This document shows positions 62,212 through 64,000 of a stretch of DNA of 64,000 bases, piece by piece. Positions within the stretch are counted from its first letter, which is position 1. Every line of letters starts with the position of its first letter. A program made the position numbers and the translations under genes. Location: the NCBI GenBank assembly GCA_947470895.1, contig CANIVF010000007.1:1-64000 (forward strand), given 5' to 3'. The stretch comes from Bacteroidota bacterium (GTDB lineage: Bacteria > Bacteroidota > Bacteroidia > Cytophagales > Cyclobacteriaceae). The notes beneath the pieces were generated by a model. It saw nothing but the letters and a program-made list of their open reading frames with translations, was not told the origin of the DNA and did not search any database.

Positions 62212-64000
62212 TTATGATGTTTGATTCCCACCAATGTGGAAGCCCAGCGTACTTCTTCTTGAATTAGTCTCTTTAATTTCAAATTCTTTTACATCATCGA
62301 GAATGATCGTTTCCATCAGTTGAGGAGTGCGCGCTTCTTTTTTCATGGCTGCCAGGCGCAGGTTTTGGTTCTTCACACTTTCGCCAACCACCTGGCGCAC
62401 TGTGCGTGCGTTGCCAAAATGTTTGTCTTTATTCTCATGTAAAAAAGCAAAATAATTTTTCAGATGCGTAGCTGCTGCGTTTTCTGGTTTTACACCTTCC
62501 GTACTAAATATCCCCATGGCGATGGTAAACATTTCATCCACAGAGTAGTCATCGAAAATAAAATATTTATCGAAGCGCGATTTTAAACCGGGGTTTGACT
62601 GAATAAACTCCTGCATGTTATCCGTATATCCGGCCACGATCACACCAAACTTTCCCCGCATATCTTCCATCCGTTTTAAAATGATTTGTACAGATTCACC
62701 ACCAAAATCAAATTGCGCACCTTTTCCACTGGCCAACGAATAAGCTTCATCAATGAATAAAACTCCACCCATGGCCTCATTGATTTTTTCTCCAGTCTTT
62801 ATAGCCGTTTGGCCTACGTAGCCGGCAACTAAGCCCTCGCGGTCTATTTCAACGAGATGACCTTTTTCAAGAATCCCTAAGCCTTTATAAATTTTAGCGA
62901 GTATTCGGGCTACCGTTGTTTTTCCTGTGCCGGGATTCCCGGTGAACACCGTGTGTAATGAGAATTTGTTGAGCACATCTTTTCCGGTTTCCTGGTAGAA
63001 GCGTACAAGTTGGACCATCTCATTCACTTCGTTTTTGATATTTGTTAAACCGGTGAGTGCATTTAATTCAGCAAGACTTTCGAATAGAAGATCATCAGGA
63101 TTTTTTTCTGTATTGTTTTGTGCCGCTGGTTGTTTAATCATATGCCCTGAGCCTGTGATCAAGCGTACATTACCTTCTTCCTGTGTTTCGCCTACTGTGA
63201 AAGGTGCTGTCGCAATCAGGTTGTCCATAAACACCACTTCCAACGAATAATTATCATGGCTCCAGCGTCCAGGTGTGTCGCCACCCCAGCCTGAATAAAT
63301 GGTATAGGTTTGTCCGCTGGTGTTAGCGGCTATATAGGTCAATTGAGATGGTCCTCCTTTAAGTCGACTAGCTTCATCATAGAAGTTGAAAAAAATTTCC
63401 GAGAAATAATCCTTGGGTGTCTTGTTTCTGATCTTCAGCTCGCACCAGATGTATCGGGTTTCTTTTTGAATGAATTTTTTTAGATATTTTTTGTCAGCTA
63501 TCGTAGAAGCTACACCATCACCTTCAAATAGTTTGATGGATTCGATTTCAAAGAAAAGATTTTCACCTTCTTTGGCCTGACCAATGTCTTCAATATAGAA
63601 TTTACCTTCTCCTACTTTCACATCATCAATGTAACCTTCCCATACGTAATCTCCGCGAAACCAGTAAGAGCCAACAGTGGCATTTCCCCACGATTGACGA
63701 ACGAAAATGATATTTTCATCTTTTGTGATGGTTCTCTTTGCCTCCAGATCACAGAGTTCATTTTTATTACTTCCGTTGATGTAAAAACATTTCAGACGCA
63801 TGGAAGCTTCCCAGTCACTTTCATCAAATAGCTTGTTGTAAAAGGAGAACTCTGCACGCATATAAGTTGTTTCGTACCGATCGAAAACCTTCCGGTATTT
63901 CTTGGTCGCATCGGCCATCCATTCATTTGACGAATGTACCTTAACGTCACGAAATTTATAGTTGATAGCTCCCTTACCTTCTTTGTTATTTGATGAATCC
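62212..64000 (-). CDS. CbbX/SpoVK-type AAA ATPase with N-terminal beta domains, 5' end outside window
   Basis: The frame stays open past the window end, reading YKFRDVKVHSSNEWMADATK before the internal ATG at 63918, so the start lies outside. About 280 visible N-terminal residues form beta-rich domains of unknown type. The AAA domain is of the CbbX/SpoVK group: Walker A in VFTGNPGTGKTTVARIL, Walker B in GGVLFIDEAYSLAS, and the arginine-containing GLKSRFDKYFIFDDYS. CbbX-type ATPases remodel proteins. The link to the following sugar isomerase is positional only. Confidence 0.88.
   Translation of the reverse strand, partial: DSSNNKEGKGAINYKFRDVKVHSSNEWMADATKKYRKVFDRYETTYMRAEFSFYNKLFDESDWEASMRLKCFYINGSNKNELCDLEAKRTITKDENIIFVRQSWGNATVGSYWFRGDYVWEGYIDDVKVGEGKFYIEDIGQAKEGENLFFEIESIKLFEGDGVASTIADKKYLKKFIQKETRYIWCELKIRNKTPKDYFSEIFFNFYDEASRLKGGPSQLTYIAANTSGQTYTIYSGWGGDTPGRWSHDNYSLEVVFMDNLIATAPFTVGETQEEGNVRLITGSGHMIKQPAAQNNTEKNPDDLLFESLAELNALTGLTNIKNEVNEMVQLVRFYQETGKDVLNKFSLHTVFTGNPGTGKTTVARILAKIYKGLGILEKGHLVEIDREGLVAGYVGQTAIKTGEKINEAMGGVLFIDEAYSLASGKGAQFDFGGESVQIILKRMEDMRGKFGVIVAGYTDNMQEFIQSNPGLKSRFDKYFIFDDYSVDEMFTIAMGIFSTEGVKPENAAATHLKNYFAFLHENKDKHFGNARTVRQVVGESVKNQNLRLAAMKKEARTPQLMETIILDDVKEFEIKETNSRRSTLGFHIGGNQTS

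Noticed and set aside
1..64000. CRISPR arrays, insertion sequences, prophage, tRNA or rRNA genes
   Set aside because: No regularly spaced repeats with spacers, no transposase or integrase frames and no tRNA-like folds were seen on either strand.

Overview
The window is a chromosomal segment from a member of the Bacteroidota, most likely the class Cytophagia. The evidence is internal. There is a TonB-dependent receptor with STN and carboxypeptidase-like domains followed by a DUF4249 lipoprotein. Arginine is made by the acetylated-intermediate route (ArgF' transcarbamylase and ArgE' deacetylase). The rpsT promoter has the Bacteroidota form (TTTG, 19 bp, TAnnTTTG), and most starts lack a strong Shine-Dalgarno sequence. 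No tRNA, rRNA, CRISPR array, phage or insertion sequence was seen. The genus assignment is not attempted.

Layout. 1-5.3 kb: end of a nitrilase gene, a DUF1080 protein, then an exported WD40-caspase protein with an outer-membrane protein and a lipoprotein. 5.5-11.4 kb: small enzymes (GNAT, RBBP9-like hydrolase, serine hydrolase, DsrE) and a patch of decay (YheT hydrolase and small GNAT pseudogenes, remnant of a surface-protein paralogue) beside an MFS transporter. 11.6-18.6 kb: a tightly overlapping operon of a secreted protein, TonB receptor, DUF4249 lipoprotein and MG2-like surface protein. 18.7-23.5 kb: housekeeping genes rny, zapA, a small coiled-coil protein and pheT. 23.7-29.1 kb: DUF1684, serine hydrolase, radC, a frame-broken outer-membrane protein, rpsT and an M1 peptidase. 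29.1-34.3 kb: a zinc phospholipase-like protein, a GH16 glucanase, and two heavily decayed loci (DUF3857-transglutaminase protein; ECF sigma factor fused by deletion to a DUF4097-like tail).

34.4-45.8 kb: one long minus-strand supra-operon holding the arginine pathway (acetyltransferase, argG, argC, argD, argF', argB, argE', NUDIX, argH) and continuing into an M48 CAAX-type protease, a DUF2214 protein and a 3D-domain protein. ArgB, ArgC and ArgD make N-acetylornithine, ArgF' carbamoylates it, the M20 enzyme removes the acyl group to give citrulline, and ArgG and ArgH finish arginine. 46-52 kb: DedA, an FtsX-type ABC permease, a GMC oxidoreductase and PPK2. 52.4-64 kb: cystathionine gamma-synthase, KDPG aldolase, 2-keto-3-deoxygalactonate kinase, a secreted esterase, an Nramp-like transporter, a LuxR-type mini-regulator behind a 24-bp repeat array, DUF1003, a small Cys-rich protein, a sugar isomerase and an AAA ATPase cut by the window edge.

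The points most worth following are: several independently decayed genes; the ArgF' residue at the published substrate-specificity position, which is Val rather than Pro or Glu; a cluster of short hairpins upstream of the arginine operon; the 24-bp operator-like repeat array; word-like repeats overlapping the stop codons of minus-strand genes; an Nramp-like protein without the family's metal motifs; and an exported caspase-like protein. I did not find a clear new multi-gene defence or mobile system.
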